Made by a program: the position numbers and the translations under genes. A stretch of 64,000 nt of DNA from assembly GCA_037975125.1 (NCBI GenBank), contig CM075862.1:14541125-14605124 (forward strand). The letters are read 5' to 3'. This document shows, piece by piece, positions 23,795-38,000 of the stretch. The stretch is from Latrodectus hesperus. Lineage: Eukaryota; Arthropoda; Arachnida; Araneae; Theridiidae. Within the stretch, counting starts at the first letter, position 1. Each line of letters starts with the position of its first letter. The notes under the pieces are model-generated. The model searched no databases, had not been told where the DNA came from, and was given only the letters and a program-made list of their open reading frames with translations.

Positions 23795-24944
23795 GTTTAT
23801 TTAAAGAAAAAGTTTTGCTTACATTAAAATCATTTCAGTATTTTATTTGTACACTCCAGTATTTTCATCATTATAGGAATTTATTTTTGAGTCTAATTTA
23901 TACATACTGTCAAATGTAAATTGAAGTTAGTTGTAAAATTGCAATATATTTTGGATGAGTAAATGAACATTATGTAAGTGTGTTCCAGGGAAAAATGTAT
24001 GAAAGAATTTAATTTTATGAAGAATAATAATGAAATCTTATAAATATGTATTTGTAAATAATAAACCAAAATGCTTGTGCCTTCAACATTTAATTATAAT
24101 GCATTAACTTGCTAAAAAGAAAAACAGGAAATTAATGTAATGAAAAAATAAAAGTAAAATTAACACTAAATATTTTTATATGGCATACTTATTTCGACTG
24201 AAGTTTCAGTTTAAATATGCAAACGTAAGTTCAACACAAACTGTAAACATTGTAAAATGACAAAATAGTCTCATGTATTGAATAACTAACAAAACTTTAA
24301 ATGAAATTAATGTTTGAAAACTCAGTAAATTTAATAAATATTGAAATTGGAACACTTCTCATCTACTTTGCTGAAGAAATTAAAAACAATTTTAATTATC
24401 TGAGTTTTTAACTATCTATTAAATTTATTAAGTGTTTCATCTGTAATATTGAAAACGTATACAATAAAGACAAAAAACTTTTTAATCTTCATCAAATGAG
24501 TTTATTAAGTTGATTATTTCTAACTGAAGAGCATTTCCTTTTTGTTTGTTTTTAATACCGGCAATTCTGCTAGATTGAAATGGAATACAATAATTAAAAT
24601 CAATCACTTATTTCCATGTTATTACTTCCACTTGGCGAAAAAAGACAAAACATGATCCGTGTTTAAAATCATTGGCGATATGAATTGCTCGAGTTGCTGC
24701 TGCATGCACAAAAAAGTTGCTCATTCTCGGCAACTTATAACGCCAATAATCTTTCATTTGGCATGAAACTTGGCGAAAACAAAATGATTTACAAATTTCA
24801 ACTGCGCAGCTGTGAAAAAAATCTGTAATATTATTGGACGGATAGAACGAGTTGCTCAAATTTTTAGCTGTGACGTCACGTAATGTTAAGTCTACGGGAG
24901 TTGCTCAAACTGAAGTCTGGGCAACTCTAATGTAATAGGGGCTT

Positions 24945-25698
24945 TATGCTTTAATGTTAGCATGATATGCAGATGGTATTTATTGAATACTTTAAAAACA
25001 TCTAGGCTTTAAAAAGTTTCTAATGAAAAACGCAGCCAGTTTTTCTGTTCCATTACTATAGGCTGCGTGTAACAAGGTAATTCTTTCGTTGATTAGGTTA
25101 GGTTTCCACAAAAATAAACTGTTTTGGAGCTTTGCTCATAGGCTTATAACTCGCCTTGAGTAAGATTGAGTTTTTATTTGAAACCTATACAAAAAATAAT
25201 TCTTCTTTCATTGTTTTTAATTCTTTCATCAACAACAACATCATTTTCAACTGCCACCCAAGAACTTTTAAATAAAGTAAGTTTTTGGTAACTATGAACA
25301 ACTTTCAAAGGTGTTCTCTAAATTTTAATACTGTAGAATATTATTTGAAAATTTGAAGTTTCAATATCGATTGATTCTCCTGGCAAGTCAATCCAAATTT
25401 GTTATCTTCTGGAACGAGAATCATATCTTTCTCCATTTATAAGTTTGGTATTTTTTGGCTGCAGTAATTACTGCAGTCATAAAAATTTCAAGTCATGTCC
25501 CCATATCAAAGTTTAAAATTTCGATTTCCTTGATTATTTATAATTATTACGAAATTATCAAAAGTAAAAGCCATTTATTACAATTCCATTGCACCCTACA
25601 GAACTGCCAACAATATCGACGGTATTTCTCATCCACTATCTTGAAAATTTTACGACTTCCTTTTCGCTCCACGTGCAATTTTGCCATGCAATATTTTT
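24945..25698. other. intergenic, nothing recognised
   Basis: AT-rich sequence between copy B and the SINE at 25.7 kb. Only short reading frames without family resemblance were seen. Confidence 0.4.
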
Positions 25699-25710
25699 AA
25701 TATATTTTAC

Positions 25711-26103
25711 ATGAGTTCCAGTGGCTCAGTAGCTTCACGCCGCTTTCCGTAAGCTCAGCATCATTTGCCGCGGGCAGTGGTTGGGAAGGTGACCACGGTG
25801 TACTCTCCTTCACTGGGTTGCTGGAGCTCCGTGGGTCGGGGACGTGTCCACGTTAATTTGTGACGTTCAAAATCCTACCGCTGCTTTGGCGTGGATGTGG
25901 AGAGGAGGGTAGAAGCTCAGGTGTGGATTCGTCCCTGACAGTAGTTCAAAATTACGCGAGGCACATTAAAAAGAGCAAAGTCGTACTTTCACCTTCGTGG
26001 TGCTCTGATCCAAACGAAAGACACTCCTTATTGACTTAATTTGCACTGCCAAATGCAAAATCGAGCTTGGCTTGCCCAAGTGTCATAGGAGAACAACAAC
26101 AAC
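25711..26103 (+). mobile_element. SINE with (AAC)n tail and 12-bp target-site duplication
   Basis: A GC-richer 393-bp insert ending GGAGAACAACAACAAC. The direct repeat AATATATTTTAC occurs at 25699-25710 and 26104-26115, which fixes both borders. The head (CAGTGGCTCAGTAGCTTCACG) resembles a tRNA A box; the B box is degenerate. Its tail resembles that of the SINE at 61888-62169. It ends about 330 bases before the pinin start codon. Confidence 0.8.
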
Positions 26104-26432
26104 AATATATTTTACTAACTTTGAATGATGAAAAGTGGCAACACTGTAATATCGTGAAAAACTAATTAAAGTAAGGAAAATAATAAAAGTGTGCAAAATG
26201 AATTACGATTGATTATTATTAATGTTTAGAGTTGTGTGTGCATTAGTGTTGAGTTCTTATATTATTTATTAATTAGAGAATATTCTCTAGGCTAAATGTA
26301 GGAAATAGTCTGAAGAGTAGTGGGTGTATAATATTATTAAGTTTTCTCACGTTGTTTGTTAAGTTTTTCATGTTCATTGTTACTACTCATCAATAAATTT
26401 GCATATTTATCATCTGTTAATGCTGCATAAAA

Positions 26433-29400
26433 ATGGAAAAACAATCGAATTCTTCATCTTACCAAACTTTGTTAGAACAATTTGAATTGACTAAGAAACA
26501 ATTAGGAGATGCCGAAGAAAATATTAGAAGAATAACTGGCCGCGATCCAGATCAATTTGCTAATGATGCTCGAGGAGGATCTGGTCTGTAAGTAGATATT
26601 TGTGGCAAGTCAGATTAATTTATGCAAAGTAGTCTAAAATTGTGTCACTGAATTTTAAAATTTTTTAAATATAACACTTAAATTTGGTAGATGTGCTTTA
26701 TATTTTTACACTATTTGAATTCTCATCGTTTGAAAGTTAGTAAATTTTGTTTTCTTAAAATCCTACTACCTTGTATAGATTTGGCGTGATTTCCTTTTTT
26801 CACTCCCAAGTGCTATTTTAAAATTATTTAGTAATAATTTAGAGTTATACTTTAACTTAAGTACACAATACAACTGTTTCATACATGATCAGCGTTTCAT
26901 AAGATAAAATTAGTGGTCCTCTTTTGAGTGATGTTAAAGTTAGCAGTATAAAAGTTTTTTGAAAAAGCATGTATTTTTAGAATTTTGTTTTATTGTAGTA
27001 CAGGGTACCATTAAAATTTGTTTATTTTCTTTAATCCATTATATTTATACATCATGTAAAAAAACTTTTCTATGTTTACTTTCATACTATTCTTATACTT
27101 AATGAATGTTTACTGCATTTTCTTCACTTTTTTGGTGCTTGTGACTGCCTTATAAGATTAGGATGATTAGATACATATTTGAAAATGTATTAAAATTAAC
27201 ACAATCTGGAGCAACAATATATATTTTCATTTATATTTATGATTGCTAGCAAGAAAAGAACAGAAATTGTAATTGATTTTAAATTCACTGAAGCATAAAA
27301 AATCATCCTCTGGATCATCAACAATGTGCTCTTTTAAATTGACTGTATTTTCAACACATATTTTTGGTATTAAATGTTTTATGGCCTCGGATTCCACAGT
27401 TGAGGAGACGTCGGTAAAGCAAATGAATATGCCGAAATTCTCTTGTTGTGGTTTCATGATAAGAGTTTGATTAGAAAAAGAGAAGCAAAGACATAAATTT
27501 CAATTGGTAAGAAAAATATGTCTACCAACAAAATGACTGATAAAGTTTTACTGTATGGTCACCCTTGGCGAAATTTTCAAAAAGTCGCCAAGGGTGACCA
27601 TATAATGAATTTAATTAAAAAATTAACAAAAAACGCAGATTTATAGATTTCAAACATCAGTGGTACAATAATAAAGTTGATTTGTTAAATTATCCATAAA
27701 AAAATTTATTAAATTTTATATTAATGGATTTAAATAGGTAAATATTCATGAGAAATTAATGACCAATAGGGTTGCCAAAATACTAGTTTGCTGGGTGTCC
27801 AGAAACATGTTTGTCAAATTTGGTGCCAAAAAAAATTGAGCCAAGGGTGCCCGTACAGTAAATCTGATCCAAATGACTAACAACAAATAATGGACTACAA
27901 TAATCTATGTCGTAAAAATAATGGAAACTTTAACATCTAGAAACCACAACAAAATAGGAAATTGTGCAAAATGAAGACAGTTGCCATAATTGGTGATTAC
28001 CCTGATTATTGATAATTAGTTGCTTTTTAATGCCATATGAAATTCAACTACAAAGATTTGACTGTGACTAACTATGAACATTATAATAAACTTATTGATA
28101 ATCTTTACATTATTTTGATAGTCAGGCATGAGAATCAACTAGTGCTTAGAAATAATGTAATACATATAATTAAGTATTTAATGGAGAGAAAATGTCTATT
28201 ATTGAATTAATAATAAGAATATGTTTATTATTTCTTATGTTTAAAGTAAACACATAATAACCAAAATATATAGTGTTAAATCTTCTTTTGAAATATATAA
28301 CTTTTTTTTAAAAAAAATTATAAGTAGTTTGTGAAATTATTAATTTTAAGGTAAAACTGAGTATTACGGTCTCACCTTGGCAAATTATTTTATCTTCTCA
28401 TTTATTGTGTTAAAAAATTACAAGGCAGTTGTAATTTTTTGAATTGCTCCTGAATTCTCGAAAATTAAATTTTGAAAATGTTATGAAATTAATTCAATTT
28501 AAAATAAATGTATCACTTAACTTAAATATGACACACATCATTAAAACTTTGATTTAAATAGATCTGTGCAAAACACTTAATGCTTCAAGAATATAGAAAA
28601 AAACCTCTTGAATTTTTCTTTATAAATACTAAATTTAAATCATTCTTATGTAATTTATTTGAATGTGAACTTTGCCAACATGACATAGCTTCAAGTAAAG
28701 AGAAAATAAACTTCTAAGGAAACAATCAACTGTAGTCATAACTACTTTTTGACTTAATATTTAAAAACATTTATTAAGTTTTCAAATTAAATTAATCAAA
28801 AACAAAATTTAGATTCAGTCAATACTAAAGTATTAATAAATAGCTCTTGATAATAATTTTTTTATGCTTATCTTTTTCTGCGTACAATCTTTTATAGCTA
28901 ATTATGTTGATTTTTTAAGTAACATCACTGTAATTGTTATTAAAACTATTTAATTGATTTAAATGCATAATATTAATATCATTTTATTTTTCCATAAATA
29001 ATTACTTATAGTTTTTGTAAAAAGTTATAATTCTTCTATTTCGAATACCTACAATATGCTTCAATCTCTATCAATAGTATCCCTTAGGAAATTTATGATA
29101 TTCATTTACATTTCACACACAGACATTTATCTTTAAATGAACTAAATTTATGGTGTGAAATGTATGATGAGTCATTTTCTGTGTCAGCTAAACTGAATAC
29201 TACGGTCACAGATTGCCAAGCCCAAAAAATCGCCAAATGTGGTAAAATTTGATTTTTTTTTCCTCTAAAAGCAATTTATTGCCAAATCTGTCACTAAATT
29301 CAATGATGGAATATCTCGCCCCCGCACATATGGGAAACACTTGCGTGCAATTCAAATTTTTGGCATTTTCATTTTGGATTTTTTTCAGGTTTAAAGTGCT

Positions 29401-32400
29401 ACAATTAAAATCCTTTATTTTTCCATATTCATTTTTTATTTTGTTTTGGTTGTAGCACTTGAAATTAAATTATGTCTGTAATATTCATTCTGGATTCGGC
29501 TATGGATATAGTGCCAGAATTCAAATCCTGTCTTTTATATAAATTTTTTATTTCATTATGGATATTGTGTTGGAATTTCAATCCTGTCTTTTATAATCAT
29601 TTTGGATTTCACTACAGATATCGTGCCTGAAATTAAATTCTGACTTTTATATTCATTTTGGATTTTGCTTTGCATGTAGAGCACCGAAAAAAATTGGTGT
29701 AAGAATTTTATTCTAATTACCTTCTGCAGGTATAGAATTCTTACAATTGTATTTTAAGTATTTAAACTTTCAATAATAAATAAGATTACAGAATTCGCTT
29801 TCAAAATTCCTTGAATGATAGTTTATGTATTTAAATTTCAAATAATAAATAAAACTATAAAATTGTTCTATTTTATAAATAGTTCCAGATTTGTTTCCTG
29901 AATGTTCATGTTTCAACCTTTATCATTATACCTCTTTTAATACTAATATTGTAACAATGTTTGATTTGGTGGGAGAACCTCCCCACAGAAACTTTTTTTT
30001 CCATATTTAAAAGCATAAGTTTTCTTCACTACATTTAAATTCTGTTATTAATATTTTAAGTATTGAAATTATATAATTTTAAATATTAAAATTATATATA
30101 CTTTCATGAATTTTTGAATTTTAGTACAATTTTAATGTTGCTTAGGTTTTTTATAATTTAATAAGTAAATAAAAAATACTTTTTTTAAAAATAAAGTGAT
30201 GCAGTTTGTCTTTTAATGGACCTTGTGCCATAACCAACCTACCACACTATTCATTTGTGTTGTTACAATGTTCACAGCTAAAATTGCAACTGTGAATAAA
30301 AAAAAGTTTAAGGAAAGATGGTTTTATTGTAATTAAAGAAAATTTAAACTGAAAAGTTAGGTATTTTTCTTTTCATTCTTTTTATAAAAATTTTTTGATT
30401 ATTTTCTCATAAGTCTTACTGATATCATATTCATTAAATTTTCCATATACTATATGCTGTATTTTAACAAGTGTAGTTTTAAATATTTAAAAATAATAAA
30501 TTTTAAAATTAAATCTAATGAAAAATTAAGTGATAATTTTTCATTTATTTTATTCTGTTTACTACACTATTTTAAATAATCATTAATTTTTAGCAATTGT
30601 GTGTATTGTATTTTATATATACAGGTAACCCTCCTATAACACGGTAGTTAGGTTCCTAGAAAATGCCGTGTTGTGTGAAATCGTGTAGTATGAGACCCAG
30701 AACTAGTACAAAAAGGGGGTTACGTTCCAAAAATTTATTAAAAACAAATATTTTTTTTAATTCGACATAAACAACTTAATTTTCATTAAATAATAAATGT
30801 ATATCCAACACAAAGTAAGAAAAAAATATTTTAATCTAACGCAACCCTAATTTTAATGAATTTATTCGTCGTCACTGCTTAGTACAATCAACCGAGAGCG
30901 TTTTTTGGGTGGAACGATATCGCCTTCACTTTCAGAACTTTTTTCTCTATTTAAAGTTTTTGTATATTTTCCCCTCTTAAAAAAATCTGTAATCAAACTT
31001 TGCTGACTAGTTCTTACTAGGTCATTGTAAATTTCGCGGTATGGAGTTAAACAGTTTTGCAGCTCCCTTTTGAATTTTTGACTTCTTTCTGTGGAAGGGT
31101 CTGTTTTCAAGAAAAATGGCTCGAGATTTTCCGCTAAGCATAGGCCTTCTTGTAATTCTTTTAGTGTTAAATTCTTAACTGCACAATCTTCATCAGAGCT
31201 AGCGTCCTCAAAATCTATTTGATTTGCATCCAGGAATGCCATTTCCATCAAATCCGCTTCGTCAACTTCTTCTTCCACTAATGCTACTTGAATGTCTTCA
31301 GTAGCCATTTCCACAAAACCTTTGCCTCCGATTGATTTAGTGACTTTTAATATGGCACCAATTTCGTTTTCTGATGTTTCACGCATGTTTTCTGTTTCAA
31401 CTGAAGAGGGCCATATCTTCTTCCAACACGCATTTAAGGTTGATGTTTTTATTTCTTTCAGCGACAAAGATATGATTTCGATACAGTGCTTGATTGAAAA
31501 TTTCTTCCAAGCTTCAATTACAAAGGAAGTAAGGAGTGAACATGTTTCCGCCGGCCGATAACAAGCTCTAACATTGGAACAAAACCGTGTTATTGGATGA
31601 CGTGTTGTAGGAATTTTACCGCAATTTACGAATCGTGTTATAAGATACCGTGTTATAGGAGGGTTACCTGTATAGAAAAATTAACTTTAATATTTATAAG
31701 AATCAATTTAATTGAAAATATATTGGTATATAATATTAAGTCCTTTAAAATCATGAAATTTTTTCCTAGAAATAAATGGAAAACTCAACCTGGTGTCACA
31801 TTTACAAAACAACAGCTTACTGGAAAAAATAAAAGGCCATTATTTCCAATTGTGTATGTATTCTTGTATTTTATTCATGTATATGTTTTTTAAAATATGA
31901 TTTTTAATTCCTTCCTTTTAAGATTATAATTTAGATTGGGAAAAATACACCAATAGTACTTACTTGCAAAAAGTCACAGTTAAATCTAAAGTTTAATTAA
32001 GGTTATAAATGTGTGTTGAATAACTTTAAAATGCTAGATTTTTACTCTTTTTTTTTTTAAAAAAAAGAATAAAAATGTTTTAAAATACTTTCATTTTATC
32101 ATCGTTTTGCACCAAAATTAAAATTTGTTCATAATTTATAAACTGTTTAATGATTATAGCTTAAAGTAAATGGCAGTTTTGGTGGAAAAATTTATTTTAT
32201 ATTGTTTTAAAGTGTTAATGGAATTCGTTTTATATGCAGCATAAAATTTTCACTACATATGATTTAGGTATCTAAATACAAATTTTGAACAATTTTATAA
32301 ATAAAATAAATTTATAGTTTTTGTATGATTAAATGTCGTTTTTAAGATAAAATTTTAAATTTCAGAACTGTTAATTGAATGAGAAAAAATAATCTTTTAC

Positions 32401-34989
32401 ATTATATATACTGTGCAAAAGTTAGAACTTAGATATCTTCATTTTCCAATAAATATAAAACTAAACATTATCTTCCTTCTGTGAAATTTAAATGTATTTG
32501 TACAAGTTATTAAATAATATTAGAAAAAGCTCAGTATTGCAAAAATATTACAAAATGCATTTTACTTTGTATAGTAAATAGTTTAACAGCTGAAAGTTAT
32601 TTTATAATGCTTTAACTATTTTAATATCTACAAATAAATTGCATAGGTTCCTAGGTCATAATCATGTGTTGCTAGAGAGAAAACCCAAAAATTCTCAAGC
32701 AAACAGACATGTATACTAAAGCTCAACATCTATCTCCCACTGTTTAATTATGGCTGAGTTCCAACCCCGGATTTTATGCTAAGAAAAGCCATGATGAGCC
32801 CTTTAAAAATAATGAAAAAATTTGCCATTGTAAAAGGGCTATTCGCTTAAATATTTTTACAGCTAAAATTGTAAAATATAATTGTTTATTGCTTATTATC
32901 TCTTAAGCCTTTATAAATATTTACAAAGAAAAGCATTTATGCCAATATAATTTACTTATCTTTAAAGTAAATTTTATCTCAATTAAATTTTTTCCTGAAG
33001 CTGTTATATAAATTTAAATTAGAGTAGGATAATCTTATTGCTAATATCTTTTTATTTATTATTTGTAAGTTAAAGTTATATAACAAATTTATGTGCATAA
33101 TCATATTTAATGCTATTATAAGTTTATATTAAAATGTAAACTAAGTATTAAAACATTTCCTTGTGAATGAATTTTTAAATAAACTAGTGAATGTTCTTTT
33201 ATTTTACTAGGCAATGACCTTTATGAATTAATCTAATATTTTTTGGCTTCATATATTAATCTTCTGTTTTGTCATTAAAGTTCTAACTATTAATTTTGCT
33301 GCTCAAATACAAAATATTTTTATTTCATTAATTAGAAAAGGCATAAAAGAAGATGCTCCCGGTCAAGATGAAGAAAGTGTTGATGAAGATGAAATACCAG
33401 CAAAAAGGGTAATTTGAACAAATACTTACTGATTTACTCAGCACTGTTTGTATATTAATCCTGATATTGTGTTTGCTAAAAAAATAATGGATCATAAAGA
33501 TTTTTATTGAAAATAATAATTTTCATTTATATATAATGATTTTTAAATACATTAATTAAAACTTAGTTTAATAAAATGCTCTTAGTTTCACGTAAAGAAG
33601 TGAAAATTATAGCAGAAACCACCTTGGCAAACACTGAGGTTTAAATGGCTGGTTATGGTGAAAATTTTCATCCTTACTTTTGTGACTTTGCTCAGCATCT
33701 TCTTTACACACAGCATTGTCTAAATTTGAGGGATTTTAGGTTGTAATTTCATTTTAGACATTTTTAACTTTTTTCATTTAATTATCTCAATAATAACTAA
33801 AATTTGATTTAATGTTTTAAAAGTTTTATAGCTCAAATTATTAATCCCAAAATCACGAGTTTAATTATAGCATTTTGATATCTTGGTGTATACTTATTTC
33901 TAAACAAAGTGGATACAGTTAGATTTCAAATAGTAAGAATGCCACTGGTTAATTTAGCAAAATCAAATTACTATATTTTCATTTATTATAAAAAATATTA
34001 AAACAATGTCATTTTAGGGTTGGAAGTTGCCTGGTATGGATGCAATGCACGTAGCTGCAAATTATTATGTAAATTAAACTATTTATGTGAAATTATGAGA
34101 AACTGCTAGCAAAATTATTTTCTGCTATAAAAAATTAAGATATACTTTGCCATATAAATGTATTGTGAATCTAATAAAGTTTTCTAAAATAGCTTGGCAG
34201 AAACCATGAATAGAATTAAATATTCTCTCATTTGTAAATTTAATGTTTTACAGAAACTTAGTTTTAACTAATTATGTTTATGCACTTTTTCAAAAATTTA
34301 TTCTTTCACATTTATTTATTAGATGTGAAATTTAAATTAGAAACAACTAATATAAATTTATAATAAATAAAAAAATTTGAAGTCAAACTAAAGAACTTAT
34401 ATCAGTAACATATTTTCACATTAAACTTATCTCAAATTTCTTGTTTTTTTTTTATATTTAAATTTTTAGAATAAAATTTCATACCATTAAAATACCCATG
34501 TCAATATATTAAATATTTATAATATACCAGTTTCACTTACCAATATACCACCTATAATTTTCGAGCATACTTTTAGAGTTAAATGTACATAAATGAACAT
34601 ACATCATGACCGTTGAGCTTAAATGTTTTTTTTTTTTAATTTTACTATTTACCCTTATTTTTCCCAATATTTTATCTCTGTTAATGGAAGGAACAGCAAT
34701 TTTTTATAATGTTATAAACAAGTGTAATAATCATGTATGTCAAGTTTCTAGATTTGACAGTTTTTTTTTGGGGGGAGGAATGTAAACTTAAAGAACAAAA
34801 CTGCTCTCATTAAATTTAAGCCAAGAACTTTTGCACCAAGTATCTAATTTTTGTGAAACTGTATGATATATGCCTCAAATTTGGCCTCATTTTCTCAACC
34901 ATTTCTGAAACAATAACTTGTTAAGATGATGATGAATAAGTGTTTCAAATTGTATATAAATTTGTCTTATGATTTCTGAATTGTAAATT

Positions 34990-35027
<38 letters not shown>

Positions 35028-38000
35028 TCTTGTTTGGGAGAAATTGTTAACTTAAAAACTTTCAAAATATTAAAGGAATATGTGTGCCAAATTTCACTTA
35101 AATGTATCAAAATTTATTGAATAAATAATTTTTTCCTCATTGAAGATCATTAACTTTTTATTAACATTATTAAGGTTTCACAATGATAAAAGATCTTATA
35201 TGCTGAATTTCTTTTGAATTTGTTATAGTGTATGGAATGCGTAAATTATCCCTATTCCAACCCTTATGAAAATTAATAATTGCTTATAAATATATTGAAT
35301 ATGCATTTCAAATGATAAGGAATCCATGTTTAAAATTTCACATGATTCCATTCATTATTTCCCAAATTTTACATTCAACTTGTGTCTGCTTTTTTCCACC
35401 TCATTTTGTGAGAACCATAAATAGCAGGAATATTGTTTGAGAAATAAAAATGTGTGACTAATTTTGCAAATTTGTCAAGACATTTAGAGCTGAGTATGAA
35501 TATCTCTAATGACTTTTGATACACATTCACATTTTTAATCTTTTTTTATATCTTCTGTAGGGACCAGTTATATTTGTTTAAATGATAAAAGATAGTGTTT
35601 TTTTTTTCACTCTTTCATGGAATAAAGTGCAATTAAAGGTTCAAGATTTGAAAAGAGTTTCATCTTTTACACTTCTTATAGTGTGATAAATGTGTAGTTA
35701 ATTTATTGAGATGCTACAGAAATTGATATGCAAAATTTCACTTGAACTTGTAAATGTAATTAAAACTGCATAGTCTGCTACTTTTTCTTTATGTTTATAA
35801 TTTCTTTGAACTATTACTTAATTTTTTGTGAAAATGTTTCAAATTCCCTTTTAATTGTTCACCATTTCCTAAGTTATAGATTGTTTTATATTTTCTTTAT
35901 TCTTCTTTTTATTTCTCTATGAAGTAAACTAACAGATTATTAATGTAATGAATTAGCAAGAAATATTGGTTTTGAATTTCATATGAATTTATTTTTATGT
36001 GTAACTGGATAAAATTCAAATAAAGATTAGCATTCTAATTATATATATAAATATGAAGATTATTTTGTTATATTATTTAAATATTTGATGTACCATAAAT
36101 GGAGAAAATTAATGCTTGCAAATTTTCAACTTTTCTTTTAATTATTAAATATCTGTATAGAAACATTTTTTATAATTTGGAAATAATTTTTTTCAGCCAT
36201 CTTTACCATCAACTGTTGTTGCAACACCAAAGGATATAAAAAGTAGAAAAGAAACTATCCAAGAACAGAATATTAATTCAAAAGTTAAAGCTAGGTAAAA
36301 ATTTAGCAATTCCTTTATGCTATATACTTATCTCATATGTTTATTTGTTTTAGTATTTAGGAGAAATTTAATAACTTAAAATAGAATTTAAATATATAAT
36401 TTCCTTAATGTCTTATTGATTATTATAGTACCTTTTTAATGTTTTTTTCTTTTTATTCATGAATATGCTTGTAAATGAAATATTTAAATGCCATTATATT
36501 TTAAAATGTTCTCTCACTTTATAAGTTTTTAATGAAAAGTAAATTTTATATACGAGGTATATCCAGAAAGTAAGTTCCGTTTGGTAATAAAATTAAATTG
36601 TGTACAGATACAGAAAAATTATTTATTGCACAAAATTCTACAACTCTTAAACTACTTTTCCACATAACTGCCGAAATTTTGCAGGCATTTGTCAAAGCGT
36701 GGCACAAATTTTTGTATACCTTCTTCATAGAAGTTTGCCGTCTGTGTCTTCAATCAGTTGGAAACAGTTTCTTTCAGCTCTTCATCATTGTTGAAGTGTT
36801 GATCGCCAAGAAAAGACTTGAGATGTAAGAACAGATGAAAGTCACTAGGAGCGAAGTCAGGACTGTACGGAGGATGGTCAAACACGTCCCAGCCAAATCC
36901 CTGTAGGAGGTTTTTCGTTGCATTTGCAGTGTGTGGTCGTGCATTGTCGTGAAGAAAAAAACACCTTTTGACAGCAATCCTTGGCGCTTATTCTGTATTG
37001 CGCGGCACAATTTCCTAAGTGTCTCGCAATAAACATCTGCATTGATTGTTTGACCACGCGTTAAGAAATCAATGAGTAAGATGCCTTTCCAGTCTCAGAC
37101 AACTGTGCACATAATTTTTCAAGGTGTTAAGATTTGTTTCGGCTTAACCTTTGCTGGGGATGAAGTGTGCCTCCATTCCATTCAATTGCCACTTACTTTC
37201 AGGGGTGTCATAAAAAACCCAAGTTTCATCTCCTGTGACTATCTGTGTCAGAAATTCTTTGCCGCCTTCATCATAACGGGTCAAAAACTGCAGTGCACTA
37301 CCCATCTGTTTTTTTCTGTTGCTCAGTAAGAATCTTTGGTACCCAACGTGAGCAAAGTTTATGAAATTTCAGTTTTTCTCTAACATCTTCATGAATTAGT
37401 GATTGTGAGATTTGGAGAAATTCCATAGCGAGAGCACTATTTGTAAACTTGCGGTTTTCCTGGATCTTGTCATCAACCTCGTGCACTTCACTACGTCCTT
37501 CATTGAACTGTCGGGCCCATCTTCTTACCATAGAATCACTCATCGCATTTTGTCCGTAAACTTCGCAATTTCGCCGATAAATTTCAATTGGTTTCACTTT
37601 CCTAGCATTCAGAAAACGAATCACAGATCTGATTTCACAAGCGGCGGGTTTTTCAAACAACACCAACATTGTAAACAAGCACAACAAAGCAAACGTGGCT
37701 GACAGCGATCTCAAAATGGCACACGTTTATTATCCTTGATACAAAGTGTCTACCGCGCATATGCGGAACTGCGATCACAGCGCTACAGCAGAGATAAATT
37801 GAAACAGAACTTATTTTCTGGGTATACTTCGTATTTTAGAATATATGGTCATAACTTTTTTTAACAAACTAAATAAAAAAAATTTTTGTAAGTTTTACTG
37901 CTTCTTTACGGTTAACCTTAATTAGAAGTTATATTTAAAATTTGTTTCTTAGTCAGGCTATCAGATATTGTTTTCCAAATCAAAAATATATAATATTTAA

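Larger units (their letters stand above)
16094..24941 (+). mobile_element. unclassified long TIR DNA element, copy B, split by a BEL retrotransposon
   Basis: Directly follows copy A head to tail, with only the shared GGGGCTTTAGAG junction between them. Left and right terminal repeats match those of copy A (right end GAGTTGCTCAAACTGAAGTC, then CTCTAATGTAATAGGGG at 24925-24941). Removing the 6.0-kb BEL insertion leaves about 2.8 kb that aligns with copy A throughout, including the shared interior blocks around 13500-14450 and 16450-17460. Both copies are followed on the right by the same CTTTA. Confidence 0.75.
26588..33335 (+). other. pinin intron 1 (6.7 kb)
   Basis: Starts GTAAGT and ends TTAG. 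It contains an antisense frame at 27227-27457, a Merlin MITE, a 56-bp tandem array and a Tigger-like element. Two short stretches near 28361 and 29200 (ACTGAGTATTACGGTC and ACTGAATACTACGGTC) resemble each other and loosely the Merlin terminal repeat. The remainder is AT-rich filler. Confidence 0.8.

Noticed and set aside
34017..34075. Extra pinin exon beginning GGTTGGAAGTTGCC
   Set aside because: It has an AG before it, but no donor follows, it stops quickly, and exons 2 and 3 already join in phase.
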